A stretch of DNA of 64,000 nt from an uncultured Desulfobacter sp. (GTDB taxonomy: Bacteria; Desulfobacterota; Desulfobacteria; Desulfobacterales; Desulfobacteraceae). The stretch covers positions 5,479,666 to 5,543,665 of the forward strand of contig NZ_OY762229.1 in assembly GCF_963665355.1 (NCBI RefSeq), given 5' to 3'. The notes under the pieces are model-generated. The model did not search any database. It saw only the letters and a program-made list of their open reading frames with translations, and was not told where the DNA came from. Made by a program: the position numbers and the translations under genes. Of the stretch, positions 42,853 to 52,680 are shown piece after piece. Within the stretch, counting starts at the first letter, position 1. Each line of letters starts with the position of its first letter.

Positions 42853-45582
42853 ATGACATCTAAAAACGTTACACATAAATTGAGACGCCCGCTGTTGCTT
42901 GGAGGCGGCATTCTGATCTTTTTGCTTCTTCTGGCCGGCTTGGTCAGCGTGGTGGCTGTTGACGGACTGGTAGACATCTGGTGGTTTGACTCAATGGGCT
43001 ACCTGTCTTATTACTGGCAGCGCCTTTCTTATCGATATATCGTGTTCTTCGGTGTAACGTTCTTTTTCTTTTTGATATTTTTCTTAAATTTCCAGATCGC
43101 CTCACGGGTCCTCAGAAGGATTCCCAATATGCAGGGAACCGCGAGAAGGAAATCTGCCAGAATCCTGAAGCATTTTCAGTCCGGGTCCCTGTTGTTTTAT
43201 ACCCCCCTTTGTCTGGCATTAAGCTTTGGCCTGGTTATTCCCTTATATCATCACTGGGAAAAATTCCTTTTCTATATTTTCGGTTCTGATATGGGGGTAA
43301 AAGATCCGTTCTTTTCAACGGATATCTCCTTTTATCTGTTCTCCCTTCCCATATATTCATTGCTGCAGCGGCGGTTGCTGATAGCCGTGGCGCTGCTGCT
43401 GGTTGCCCTGTTTATTTTATATATCATTAAGAACAGGATACTTACAAAACGGCTTTTCGATTTTTCAACTGTGGCCAAATGGCATCTAAGCATCCTTCTA
43501 TTGGTGGTCTTCGGCCTTGAAATCCTGGATTTTATTCTGCAGCGATATAGTCTGGTCTATGATGCCGCGCACCAGCCTCTGTTTTTCGGGCCCGGGTATA
43601 TTCAGATGAAGATCATGCTGCCCCTGATCTGGATGTCGCTGTTTTTCATTGCAGCCGCCGCGGTTTCCCTTGTGACCGTGCTGCAATTTAAAAAAGGCCG
43701 TAAAGTGCTTATCGGGGCACTGACTTGTCTGGCGTTAACCCTGGTGCTGCGATATACAGATTTTCTACCCGGATTCATCCAAACCTATTGGGTAAAACCC
43801 AACGAAGTGATCAGGGAAAGCCCCTACATTCAAAAAAACATTACATCAACACTGGACGCGTTCAACCTGTCCCATGTTGAAACCCGGGACTTTGACCATC
43901 AGAGATTTCCAGTCAACACAACCGGATCCCAGGTGCAGAATGTACTGCGCAACATACCGGTATGGGACCCGGACACGCTCAAAGAAGTTTACGAACAACT
44001 TCAGGAGCTGCGGACCTACTATACTTTTCCCCAGGTCAGCGTGGGCAGATATACGGTCTCCGGGCAATATCAGCAGGTCTTCATGTCCATGCGGGAACTG
44101 AGCCACGACCAGTTGCCCCAGGGAACCCAGAACTGGATCAACGACCACCTTCTTTACACCCATGGATATGGTGCGGTCATGTCATCGGCAAGCCAGGAGG
44201 GCGGTGATTCCATGAACTGGTTTCTCCAAAATATCCCTCCGAAATCAGATTACGGCCTGAACCTGGCCGAACCCAGAATTTATTACGGTTTAAACGCCTA
44301 TCCGTATGCCCTTGCACCCAATGCTGTGGGCGAGCTGGATTACCCAGACGGGGACAGTAATGCCAAAACCAATTATGAGGGGACGGGGGGAGTTCCCATC
44401 TCTTCTCTGGCGCGAAAATTTCTCTTTTCTTATTACTTCAAAGACAAAAACATATTTTTCTCCACAAAAATCAATGAAAAGACCAAATTGCTTTTCCGGC
44501 GGCAGATCATGGACCGCATCCAGACAATAGCGCCTTTTCTTTTGCTGGATCAGGACCCATACGCCGTTTACACACCCGAGGGGCTGTTCTGGATTGTGGA
44601 CGCCCATACCTACTCCGATCACTATCCGGCCGCACCCATGGTCACGCTTAACGGCGTACAGATGAATTATATCCGGGACAGCGTAAAAATTGTTGTGGAT
44701 GCCTTCAATGGCAGTGTGAATTTTTACATATATGACACCAAAGATCCCATTATCAGGGCGTATGACCGTATTTATCCGGGCCTTTTCAAGTCTGCGGACA
44801 AAATGCCGGCTCATTTGAAACCCCATGTACGATACCCCAAAGACCTGTTTGACATCCAGATGCAGATATATGCCAAGTACCATCAAACAGACCCCCAGGT
44901 TTTTTTCCAGCAGGAAGATTTATGGACGTTTGCCGAAACATCCGGGCGGGAAGAAAACAATACCGTTCCCCACAAACCCTACTATCTGACCCTTGACCTC
45001 ATTGACTCGGGAAAACTGGATTTTATGCTGCTTTTGCCCATGTTCCCAAAGGGTAAGGATAACTTACGTTCCATGGCCCTGGCCGGGTGTGATGGTGAAA
45101 ATTACGGAAAAATTATCATTTATGATTTCCCCAAAGGCGAACTGGTGTTCGGCCCCGCCCAGATCAATGCAATGATCAATCAGGACCCGACCATTGCCCG
45201 GGCCTTTACCTTATGGGATCAGGCAGGCTCGTCCGTGGTCAGGGGAAAAATGATCATACTGCTGGTGGAAAACAGTGTGTTTTTTATTCAGCCTGTATAC
45301 CTGAAAGCGACGTCCAGGGTTAAGATACCGGAATTACAACGCATCATCATGAGCGAAGGGCGCGTGGCCGTTATGAAAACATCTCTGGAGGAAGCTTACA
45401 TGGAAATTCAACAGCGGGTCCAGAAGGATATCAGAAAGCCAAAAAGTATTTTTCCCATACAGCCATCAGAGCCCGATGACCAGCACACGAAACCTTCCGA
45501 GGAAGCCGTACCTGACCATCAGGCCCCTGCCCCTCAGATTGAGGTGCCTGATGAAACACCAGACCCGACGGAACCGGAATAG
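42853..45582 (+). CDS. UPF0182 family large membrane protein
   Basis: A 909-residue protein with about seven hydrophobic helices in the first 310 residues and a large, probably extracytoplasmic C-terminal region. WWFDSMGYLSYYWQRL after helix 1 and RYTDFLPGFIQTYWVKPNEVIRESPYIQKNI at the junction are family hallmarks; DYPDGDSNAKTNYEGTGGVPI and LPMFPKGKDNLRSMALAGCDG also fit. The C-terminal 50 residues are Pro/Glu-rich. No function is established for UPF0182. It follows proA by 95 bp and stands 13 bp before pepF. Confidence 0.9.
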   Translation: MTSKNVTHKLRRPLLLGGGILIFLLLLAGLVSVVAVDGLVDIWWFDSMGYLSYYWQRLSYRYIVFFGVTFFFFLIFFLNFQIASRVLRRIPNMQGTARRKSARILKHFQSGSLLFYTPLCLALSFGLVIPLYHHWEKFLFYIFGSDMGVKDPFFSTDISFYLFSLPIYSLLQRRLLIAVALLLVALFILYIIKNRILTKRLFDFSTVAKWHLSILLLVVFGLEILDFILQRYSLVYDAAHQPLFFGPGYIQMKIMLPLIWMSLFFIAAAAVSLVTVLQFKKGRKVLIGALTCLALTLVLRYTDFLPGFIQTYWVKPNEVIRESPYIQKNITSTLDAFNLSHVETRDFDHQRFPVNTTGSQVQNVLRNIPVWDPDTLKEVYEQLQELRTYYTFPQVSVGRYTVSGQYQQVFMSMRELSHDQLPQGTQNWINDHLLYTHGYGAVMSSASQEGGDSMNWFLQNIPPKSDYGLNLAEPRIYYGLNAYPYALAPNAVGELDYPDGDSNAKTNYEGTGGVPISSLARKFLFSYYFKDKNIFFSTKINEKTKLLFRRQIMDRIQTIAPFLLLDQDPYAVYTPEGLFWIVDAHTYSDHYPAAPMVTLNGVQMNYIRDSVKIVVDAFNGSVNFYIYDTKDPIIRAYDRIYPGLFKSADKMPAHLKPHVRYPKDLFDIQMQIYAKYHQTDPQVFFQQEDLWTFAETSGREENNTVPHKPYYLTLDLIDSGKLDFMLLLPMFPKGKDNLRSMALAGCDGENYGKIIIYDFPKGELVFGPAQINAMINQDPTIARAFTLWDQAGSSVVRGKMIILLVENSVFFIQPVYLKATSRVKIPELQRIIMSEGRVAVMKTSLEEAYMEIQQRVQKDIRKPKSIFPIQPSEPDDQHTKPSEEAVPDHQAPAPQIEVPDETPDPTEPE

Positions 45583-45595
45583 AAAGGAGTATTTT

Positions 45596-47407
45596 ATGGT
45601 TCATCTGCCGGATGCCCCGAGAAAAGAGGTTCTTCCAAGTGACTGCTGGGATCTGTCACCCATGTTTGCCACCACCGATGAATGGGAAACACTTTTCCAG
45701 ACCCTGGAAAAGAAACTGCCCGCCTATGACGATTTCAAAGGCACTCTTGGCCAGGGGGCGGATACGCTGCTTGCCTGTATTGAATTCGACCACAGTGTGG
45801 GCCGGGATATGGAGCGATTGTATACATTTGCCCACCTGAGAAACGATGAAGATAAAACCCACCCGGACAATGAAGGGCTGTTCCAACGGGCCTCTAATCT
45901 TTATACCCGCATCGGGGAGGCCTCAAGCTTTATTTCACCTGAAATTCAGGCCATACCGACAGAACAACTGACGATATTTCTCAACAAGGACGCGTTTAAA
46001 CCTTACCGGTTTTACCTGGAACAGATGATCCGGTACATTCCCCACACCAGAAATGCGGAAACAGAGCTGCTGCTGGCCATGGCCGGGGAAAGCCTGGGTG
46101 CCCCCCAAAGGATTTTCTCCCAGCTGGACAATGCAGATCTTAACTTCGGTGCGGTCAAACATCCTTCGGGCGACACCTCAACTTTGACCCATGGAAACTT
46201 TATCACTTTTTTGGGAAATAAAGACAGAACGTTCAGAAAAACTGTTTTTGATCAGTATTACCGGACATACCATGACCACAGACACACCATTTCAGCCACG
46301 TTGGCAGCTTCGGTGAAAAAAGATCTGTTCTGGGCAAAAGCCCGGCATTTTAATTCGGCGCGAAAGGCGGCCCTGTTTGCGGACAATATTGCCGAAGAGG
46401 TATACGACAACCTGATTATCAATGTAAAAAAAGCATTTTCGCCTCTTTACAGATACCTTGAGTTCAGAAAACTTGCCCTTGGCGTTGACGAACTGCACAT
46501 GTACGACACCTATGTGCAGCTTGTACCGGATATCGATTTTCACATGGACTATGAACAGGCGGTTGCCACCTGCATTGAAGCCCTTGCACCACTGGGACAG
46601 GACTACTGCCGCACCCTGGAGCAGGGGCTGCTTAAAGGCTGGGTGGACAGATATGAAAACAAAGGGAAACGCAGCGGGGCCTATTCTTCGGGGGGCTACG
46701 ACTCCAAACCCTATATCCTGCTTAACTATGACCCCAATTCCATTAACAGCCTGTTCACGCTGATACATGAAGCCGGGCACTCCATGCACACCTATCTTGC
46801 CAACAAAACCCAGCCCTACCCCACCCACGGGTATACGATTTTCGTGGCAGAGGTGGCCTCAACCCTTAACGAGACGCTTCTGGCCCGGCATCTTCTGAAA
46901 CAATACGCGAATAACCCCAAAATGAAAGCATACATACTGAACCGGGAAATCGACAATATCCGGGGCACATTTTTCCGCCAGACCATGTTTGCCGAATTTG
47001 AACAGATCATCCATGGGTTGGCCTGTGAAAACAAGCCGCTGACCATTGATACGTTCACATCCACCTATAAAAGGCTTTTATCCGAATATTTCGGAGATAA
47101 AATGGTCATTGACGAGGCTCTTACCCTGGAATGCCTGCGTATCCCCCATTTTTATTCTTCCTTTTATGTTTATAAATATGCCACAGGCCTGGCCGCAGCA
47201 TTAAGTCTTGCCCAGCGTATAACAGACAGGGGCAAGCCTGCCGTGGACGATTACCTTGACTTTCTCAAACTGGGGGGATCCATGTTTCCCATTGACGAAC
47301 TTAAGGTGGCCGGTGTGGACATGGCGTCTATTACCCCTGTACAGGCGGCGGCATCCCATTTTGAATCACGGATCAGCGAGCTGGAAACCCTGTGGACGTC
47401 CCTTTAG
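45596..47407 (+). CDS. pepF: Oligoendopeptidase F (M3 zinc metallopeptidase)
   Basis: PepF cleaves short peptides in the cytoplasm. The 603-residue protein carries the M3 zinc site LIHEAGHSMHTYL near residue 389 (two histidines and the glutamate of HEXXH) and a later glutamate in AEVASTLNETLL near 417. N-terminal CWDLSPMFATTDEWE and SSGGYDSKPYILLNYD are typical. The ATG at 45596 is preferred over earlier in-frame codons inside the UPF0182 gene because AAAGGAGT lies 6-7 bases before it. Confidence 0.95.
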   Translation: MVHLPDAPRKEVLPSDCWDLSPMFATTDEWETLFQTLEKKLPAYDDFKGTLGQGADTLLACIEFDHSVGRDMERLYTFAHLRNDEDKTHPDNEGLFQRASNLYTRIGEASSFISPEIQAIPTEQLTIFLNKDAFKPYRFYLEQMIRYIPHTRNAETELLLAMAGESLGAPQRIFSQLDNADLNFGAVKHPSGDTSTLTHGNFITFLGNKDRTFRKTVFDQYYRTYHDHRHTISATLAASVKKDLFWAKARHFNSARKAALFADNIAEEVYDNLIINVKKAFSPLYRYLEFRKLALGVDELHMYDTYVQLVPDIDFHMDYEQAVATCIEALAPLGQDYCRTLEQGLLKGWVDRYENKGKRSGAYSSGGYDSKPYILLNYDPNSINSLFTLIHEAGHSMHTYLANKTQPYPTHGYTIFVAEVASTLNETLLARHLLKQYANNPKMKAYILNREIDNIRGTFFRQTMFAEFEQIIHGLACENKPLTIDTFTSTYKRLLSEYFGDKMVIDEALTLECLRIPHFYSSFYVYKYATGLAAALSLAQRITDRGKPAVDDYLDFLKLGGSMFPIDELKVAGVDMASITPVQAAASHFESRISELETLWTSL

Positions 47408-48174
47408 AACCCGTCCATCAGGCCCCCTGCCCCGTGGAACCTATTGGGGTGATCCACACCTGTTTCAAAGAAAAATTCGGCATCCCCCGGCAGCCCAACA
47501 TTGTGGCCGGGGCACCGGGGATGCTGGAATTTTTCCCTGAATTTTCAAGGCAGGAAGCGGTCAGAGGGCTTGAGCAATTTTCCCATATCTGGCTGATTTT
47601 CCTTTTTCACAGGGCCGTAAACAAAGAAGGCGGCTGGTCTCCCATGGTCCGGCCTCCCCGCCTTGGGGGCAATAAAAAAGTAGGCGTATTTGCCTCGCGC
47701 TCCCCCTTCAGGCCCAACCCCATCGGCATGTCCTGTGTCCGGCTTAAAGAAATTGAAATGACGACGGCCAAAGGGCCTGTACTTCACCTGACCGGCGTGG
47801 ACATCCTGGACCAGACCCCTGTCCTGGACATCAAGCCCTACCTGCCCTATTCAGACCGGCTGGACACGGCCCGGGACGGTTTTGCACCGGCTCCGGTCCC
47901 GGGGGCATGCAAAGTCAGCTTTTCGGACATCGCAGCGGCCCAGATCCTGGAAAGGCAAAAAACATTTCCCAACCTTATGTCCATTATTACCCAGGTGCTG
48001 GAAAATGATCCCCGGCCAGGATATAACAGTACCCATTGTTCAAATATGGAAAAAGGCGCCGGGCAAGCAAAACCGCAAGAAAATCGTTTATACGGCATCC
48101 GGCTGTTTGACTTTGATCTCAAATGGCAGGCCGCAGGAAATAAAATCCAGGTGGTTCGTCTGGATCCGGCCTAG
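47392..48174 (+). CDS. trmO: TrmO/TsaA-family tRNA methyltransferase
   Basis: TrmO methylates N6 of threonylcarbamoyl-adenosine at position 37 of some tRNAs using S-adenosylmethionine. The 260-residue protein has the TsaA core: PIGVIHTCFKEKFGIPRQP near residue 17, GLEQFSHIWLIFLFH near 58, GVFASRSPFRPNPIGMSCVRL near 97, and GVDILDQTPVLDIKPYLPYSD near 134, followed by a C-terminal domain. The GTG start at 47392 lies inside the last codons of pepF, a 16-base overlap that implies coupled translation. Confidence 0.9.
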   Translation: MDVPLEPVHQAPCPVEPIGVIHTCFKEKFGIPRQPNIVAGAPGMLEFFPEFSRQEAVRGLEQFSHIWLIFLFHRAVNKEGGWSPMVRPPRLGGNKKVGVFASRSPFRPNPIGMSCVRLKEIEMTTAKGPVLHLTGVDILDQTPVLDIKPYLPYSDRLDTARDGFAPAPVPGACKVSFSDIAAAQILERQKTFPNLMSIITQVLENDPRPGYNSTHCSNMEKGAGQAKPQENRLYGIRLFDFDLKWQAAGNKIQVVRLDPA

Positions 48175-48215
48175 CATATAGGTTTAAAATCTAATTCCAA
48201 CAGGAGGAACCTGTT

Positions 48216-49046
48216 ATGAAATTGCGAAAGATCACCTCGTTAACCATGTTTCTGTCTTTTGTGCTGCTGATTGCAACCAGCATAGTCCTCTATGTTGTCC
48301 CCGAAGGCCGGGTGGCCTACTGGTCCGACTGGCACTTTATGGGGTTAACAAAAACCCTGTGGGGGGATATTCATATCAACCTGGGTATCCTGTTTCTCGT
48401 TTCAGGGCTTTTACATCTGTACTACAATTGGAAGCCAATGCTCACATATATGAAAAACAAGGCCAAACAACTTAAAATTTTCACTGCAGATTTTAATGCA
48501 GCCCTTGCCCTCACCCTGTTCTTTACTTTTGGCACCCTGCTTCAAATCCCGCCCATGAGCACCATCCTTGATTTCAGTGCCTCATTCAAGGATGCAGGAG
48601 CCCGAAAATACGGAGAACCGCCTTACGGCCATGCGGAGCTATCCTCTTTGAAAATGTTTGCCCAACGCACCGGCCTTGATCTTGAAATTGTCAAACAGCA
48701 ACTGCAAAAGTCAAAGGTTATATTTGACGACGAATCTTCCACCCTGCTCGACATTGCCCGGACAAACAACTGCACCCCCAAAGATGTATATATGGCCATG
48801 CTGCCGCCTGAAAAAACAACAGACACCTCAGTTTTCCCGGACCAACCCTTTCCCGGCATCGGCAAATTAAGCCTAAAGGAGCTGTGTACCCGGTTCAACC
48901 TGGATACAGAAAAGATCGTCACAGGCCTTGGAGCCAGGCAGATCAAGGCCGAGCCGGATCAGACCATCAAGGAAATCGCCCAGGCCAAGGGCATGGAACC
49001 CCAGACCCTGTTTGAAATTATCCATACCGTGGTTACATCACAATAA
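48216..49046 (+). CDS. DUF4405 membrane protein with C-terminal helical repeats
   Basis: A 276-residue protein with three to four membrane helices (to about residue 112). DIHINLGILFLVSGLLHLYYNW contains histidines on adjacent helix faces, as in cytochrome-b-like DUF4405 proteins, suggesting haem binding (inference). The soluble C-terminus carries two related segments, LSSLKMFAQRTGLDLEIVKQQL near 142 and LSLKELCTRFNLDTEKIVTGL near 217, each a short helical module. CAGGAGGAACCTG gives a strong ribosome site. A 178-bp gap without a visible gene separates it from the insertion sequence. Confidence 0.8.
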   Translation: MKLRKITSLTMFLSFVLLIATSIVLYVVPEGRVAYWSDWHFMGLTKTLWGDIHINLGILFLVSGLLHLYYNWKPMLTYMKNKAKQLKIFTADFNAALALTLFFTFGTLLQIPPMSTILDFSASFKDAGARKYGEPPYGHAELSSLKMFAQRTGLDLEIVKQQLQKSKVIFDDESSTLLDIARTNNCTPKDVYMAMLPPEKTTDTSVFPDQPFPGIGKLSLKELCTRFNLDTEKIVTGLGARQIKAEPDQTIKEIAQAKGMEPQTLFEIIHTVVTSQ

Positions 49047-49224
49047 AAGAAACAAAATCGGAAGTATAGTTCTTCCTCTATTTATTTTGGCTGTGTGCCC
49101 GTTAAATGTTGAAAATCAACTAACCCTTAATTTTCGAAAAAATAATTGCTTGAAATTTAGGATAAACTTAGTTTGGCCATTCCACCTCGAAAAGATGCGC
49201 TAAGGGTATAGGGGTAGTGAGTTA

Positions 49225-50622
49225 GGACCAAGGATTTAATAATTTCCGAATATGATCTCATGCATCTCCTCTCCTGCCTTAGTGGGCATACTCAAAAACA
49301 AAACTTCAAATTTTCGGAATGTTAAAGAAATATGCAGATAGGGCTTGTAGACAGGCTATAGATTCAGTATTCATATTCGATTATGACGATACAAACGTAC
49401 TCTCCAGAGATAGAAGCGCAAATGCGGGATTTTTATAATAGCCTCTCAGAAAAAGATCGTCGTCGTTATGCTGCCATTGAAACTTCAAAATTAGGACATG
49501 GCGGTGCAAGCTATATGCGCAGGCTTTTCAGTTGTGATGATCGCACCATTCGTCAGGGGCAACAGGAGTTGGGGGAGGGTATATCCGGTGAAGCCCAACG
49601 CATTCGGAAAATAGGTGGAGGACGCAAATCAATCCTGGCAACGGTTGAAGGGTTGGATGATGCTTTTTTAGAAGTAATAAAAAACCATACCGCTGGTTCT
49701 CCAATGGATGAAACTATAAAATGGACCAACCTATCTCGCCCTGCTATCGCTGAAAAACTTAAAGAACACCATTTCTCAGTGAGTGTTACCGTGGTTGATC
49801 AATTACTGAAAAAGCATCATTTTCATTCCCGCCAAGCATTTAAATCAGAGGCCGGCAAAAAAAATATTCCCCAACGAGATGAACAAGTTAAAAATATAGA
49901 GAGACTTAAGCAAAAATATCATGAAGAGGGGTGTCCAGTGTTAAGTATGGATGTAAAAAAAAGAATTGATTGGAAATTTTTTTTTTCAGGAAAGCTTTAT
50001 ACACAAGAGCCTATTCGTGTAAATGATCATGATTTTGCCTCACATTCAGACGGCAAAGTTGCTCCTCATGGACTATATGACATCTATCGAAATATTGGTT
50101 ATGTCACTTTGACCACGAGCCATGATACCTCTGAATTTGCCTGTGAATGTATTTGGCGGTGGTGGTTAACTTACGGAAAATATGATTATTCCGGATCTGA
50201 TTCGTTATTATTGCTTTGTGATTGTGGGGGAAGCAATAATGCTCGTTATTATATTTTCAAAGAAGATTTGCAGAAATTGTCGGATGAATTAAAAATCAAA
50301 ATTCGTATTGCTCATTTTCCACCGTACACATCAAAGTATAACCCCATTGAGCATCGACTGTTCCCGCATATCACAAGGGCATGTAAAGGTGTTGTTTTTA
50401 AGAGTATCGAAATCGTTAATGATTTCATAGCAAAGACAAAAACATTTACGGGTTTGAAGGTTTTTACGTCTACCCTTGATAAAAATTTTAAAACTGGTCG
50501 TAAAGTAGCGGACGGTTTTAAAAAAAACATGAGGATTCAATTTTATGAATATTTGCCGCAATGGAAGTATGTAGCTGTTCCTACGGCAATTATAATTTAG
50601 GATGTTATTAAATCCGCGGCCC
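49225..50622 (+). mobile_element. Complete ISAzo13-type insertion sequence
   Basis: Imperfect 23-base terminal inverted repeats lie at 49225-49247 and 50600-50622 (about 18 of 23 positions match), sharing GGATTTAATAA. TTA occurs directly outside both ends (49222-49224 and 50623-50625), the expected 3-bp target duplication. The 1398-bp element carries one transposase gene whose stop codon lies at the edge of the right repeat. Low GC and intact ends suggest recent arrival. Confidence 0.88.
49383..50600 (+). CDS. ISAzo13-family transposase
   Basis: A 405-residue DDE transposase. The N-terminal part (about 1-140) is a DNA-binding region with CDDRTIRQGQQEL and KIGGGRKS. Likely catalytic acidic residues lie in VLSMDVKKRI near 194, LLLCDCGGSNNARYYIF near 277 and YTSKYNPIEHRLFPHI near 320. 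The frame is uninterrupted and ends in the right inverted repeat, so the element may still be active. Its codon and base composition is more AT-rich than the surrounding housekeeping genes. Confidence 0.9.
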   Translation: MTIQTYSPEIEAQMRDFYNSLSEKDRRRYAAIETSKLGHGGASYMRRLFSCDDRTIRQGQQELGEGISGEAQRIRKIGGGRKSILATVEGLDDAFLEVIKNHTAGSPMDETIKWTNLSRPAIAEKLKEHHFSVSVTVVDQLLKKHHFHSRQAFKSEAGKKNIPQRDEQVKNIERLKQKYHEEGCPVLSMDVKKRIDWKFFFSGKLYTQEPIRVNDHDFASHSDGKVAPHGLYDIYRNIGYVTLTTSHDTSEFACECIWRWWLTYGKYDYSGSDSLLLLCDCGGSNNARYYIFKEDLQKLSDELKIKIRIAHFPPYTSKYNPIEHRLFPHITRACKGVVFKSIEIVNDFIAKTKTFTGLKVFTSTLDKNFKTGRKVADGFKKNMRIQFYEYLPQWKYVAVPTAIII

Positions 50623-51170
50623 TTATTGTCAATATGTTGTGTTTAAAATCAGACTGCGTCTTCTGTGTAAAATATACCACATTTGTGTGTAAAAAATGAA
50701 ATAAGCTTATATATCATTGGGGTTAAAGCCTGAAAAGCCTTTTAATTAGGGAAAATGCCAAAATACATGTTGTCCATCATGAATTTGATGACAGCAGTGA
50801 AAAACTAAAAATTAATTTTAATCAACACCTATCTATCCGTAATAATTTAAGATTATAATAATATAGAAAAAACAAAACATCTTGTTCCAATTCTATGTGC
50901 GGTTAATTTTTAATGTATGAATTTTATTTCATAATGATATGGAGGGACTTCTTTGCTACATGGTCAAAGTATTATTAATATCTATGTAACCACAAACAGT
51001 CCTTTTATATCTAATTGTTATTTATATATTTTGATTTTAGCGTATTGAACTTAGGTCAAATCAAAAACAAATTCTTACAACTGGCACAACTTATGCAGAT
51101 ATCCTTCCTGAATTAATTGTTATTAATTCTTTACAAAACATTAAACTAATGAAAAGGAGATTAAAAACTG
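50623..51170. other. AT-rich intergenic region before the PEP-CTERM gene
   Basis: A 548-bp stretch with very low GC and no convincing gene. Apart from the sigma-54 site at 51082-51097 and an AAAAGGAG ribosome site near 51150, nothing recognisable was seen. It may be imported DNA next to the insertion sequence. Confidence 0.45.
51082..51097 (+). promoter_or_regulatory. Sigma-54 promoter of the PEP-CTERM gene
   Basis: TGGCACAACTTATGCA has exact GG-N10-GC spacing and lies 74 bases before the start codon. PEP-CTERM genes are known to be often controlled by sigma-54 with the PrsK/PrsR pair. Confidence 0.85.
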
Positions 51171-51863
51171 ATGAAAAAATTATTTTTATTGCTGCTCACC
51201 TGTTGTATTATTACCGGTTTTGGAGCGGTCCAGTCCGTCAAAGCGGATACCTTAGCACTTTCCCTTGTATTGGATGGCTCTGGGAGCATCAGTTCATACA
51301 ATTGGACAAGTCAGCTACAGGCCTATGCTGATGCTATTACGGCTGTTGTCCCTAGAGATGGAACTGTGGCACTGAATATAATTCAATTCTCAACTTCTGC
51401 AGTTCAGGAAATTGGATTTACGGTTATAGATACTACTACTCTATCAACTTTCACAAACGCATTGTTAGCAATTACTCAGCAGAACGGTTCGACAAACACT
51501 TCAGCCGGAATTGATTTGGCTGTTAGTACATTGACGGCATTTGATACTACAGACAGCTTCGATCGATGGGTTATTGATGTCAGCACCGACGGTCAGTGGA
51601 ACATGGGTTATAATCCTTACACCGCAGCTGTAACTGCAGTCGATACTTACGGCGTAGATGCTGTTAATGCAATCGGTATTGGTACGACAACAGCATTTAA
51701 TTATGGGACAAATTCCTTTGCTCTTCAGGCTGATTGGAATAATTTCAGCGATGTTCTAGCAGAAAAACTTTCTCGTGAAATCACTGCTACTCCAGAACCT
51801 GCTACAATGATGCTATTTGGGATCGGATTGCTGAGCTTGGCAGGAATTCGTCGTAAAAAATAA
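51171..51863 (+). CDS. VWA-domain (DUF1194-like) PEP-CTERM sorted protein
   Basis: A 230-residue exported protein: signal peptide (cleavage near VKA), a von Willebrand factor A-like domain with MIDAS motif DGSGSIS near residue 36, a second ligand segment NTSAGID near 109, and a C-terminal sorting signal ATPEPATMMLFGIGLLSLAG followed by RRKK. PEP-CTERM proteins are processed by an exosortase and delivered to the cell surface or exopolysaccharide. No exosortase gene is in this window. A sigma-54 promoter lies upstream and a good terminator follows. The gene is more AT-rich than average for the window. Confidence 0.9.
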   Translation: MKKLFLLLLTCCIITGFGAVQSVKADTLALSLVLDGSGSISSYNWTSQLQAYADAITAVVPRDGTVALNIIQFSTSAVQEIGFTVIDTTTLSTFTNALLAITQQNGSTNTSAGIDLAVSTLTAFDTTDSFDRWVIDVSTDGQWNMGYNPYTAAVTAVDTYGVDAVNAIGIGTTTAFNYGTNSFALQADWNNFSDVLAEKLSREITATPEPATMMLFGIGLLSLAGIRRKK

Positions 51864-51896
51864 GTATATTTTTTAGTTTGAATTTGTTTGATAAAG

Positions 51897-51936
51897 GGTG
51901 CCTTAGGGAATTATCACTAAGGCACCTTTGATTTTT
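51897..51936 (+). terminator. Terminator after the PEP-CTERM gene
   Basis: GGTGCCTTAG (51897-51906) pairs perfectly with CTAAGGCACC (51917-51926) and is followed by TTTGATTTTT. Confidence 0.88.
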
Positions 51937-52239
51937 ATCCGTTTTATATGCAACACCCCATGTAAATTGGAAATAGTGCTCCACCGGTTTGTGGGTTTTG
52001 TTCCAAAACACTTTACCCTATCGTTGCATAAAAAAGTTGGTAAATGAGCCTGTGAACGACACCAATCAAGAGTTTCCGAATTTTTTAAGCAAATTTGAGG
52101 AATTCACTTTTGGTGAGGTCCTGATTTGTTTAAAAAAAATGGTTTTCCATAATGATAGCAACCGTCTTCCTATTCAATGGTGCTTATTTTATACAACGTT
52201 AGGGTTTAATCGACGTTAAAGTTACGCAATGCTCAACTT
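51937..52239. other. AT-rich stretch with no recognisable gene
   Basis: Short frames exist on the plus strand, but none has a ribosome site or recognisable sequence. It may be the decayed remainder of the transposon fragment that follows. Confidence 0.4.
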
Positions 52240-52560
52240 TCATATTTTAACAAGGTCCGCCAATTGTAATGGTTCACGGTTGAGTAACTGATTGAAAAAG
52301 TCCCCAAGAGTGTGGGAAAGAATTTTCCGTGTTAACCGATTCGTCAGATGCCAGAGATTTCGAGCCCGTATTTTTTCAATCTGGAATTGTTCTTTCAATT
52401 GGCCAATCACCGTCTCCACCAACCGTCTGGTAGACATCAGCTGGGATACAAAAGACAGGGGTCAAGGATCAATCATGTTTTTCCGTAAAGGCGTTTGTAA
52501 TTGTATTCCTTGTGCACTCAGTTCCTTGGTTAAAATTGGGCGGATATATCCGACTTGGTG
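52240..52560 (-). pseudogene. IS982-type transposase remnant with nonsense codon
   Basis: The minus strand encodes the C-terminal part of a transposase: VGYIRPILTKELSAQGIQLQ, an in-frame TGA where an arginine codon would fit (DP*PLSF), then STRRLVETVIGQL, QFQIEKIRARNLWHLTNRL and HTLGDFFNQLL. These phrases are typical of IS982-family ends. The N-terminal two-thirds, including most catalytic residues, is gone. Confidence 0.8.
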
Positions 52561-52680
52561 ATCGAATTGGATTGACATTAAAATTATAAATGCGGATATC
52601 TTAATTTATGAAAAGATCTTTCCTTGAAATCGTGCGACGAATTGATATTTAGACCTTTTATGAAAAAGGAGCTGGAGTAT

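Noticed and set aside
51989-52219. 76-codon frame after the PEP-CTERM gene
   Set aside because: No ribosome site, no recognisable sequence and a decayed transposon next to it; treated as non-coding.
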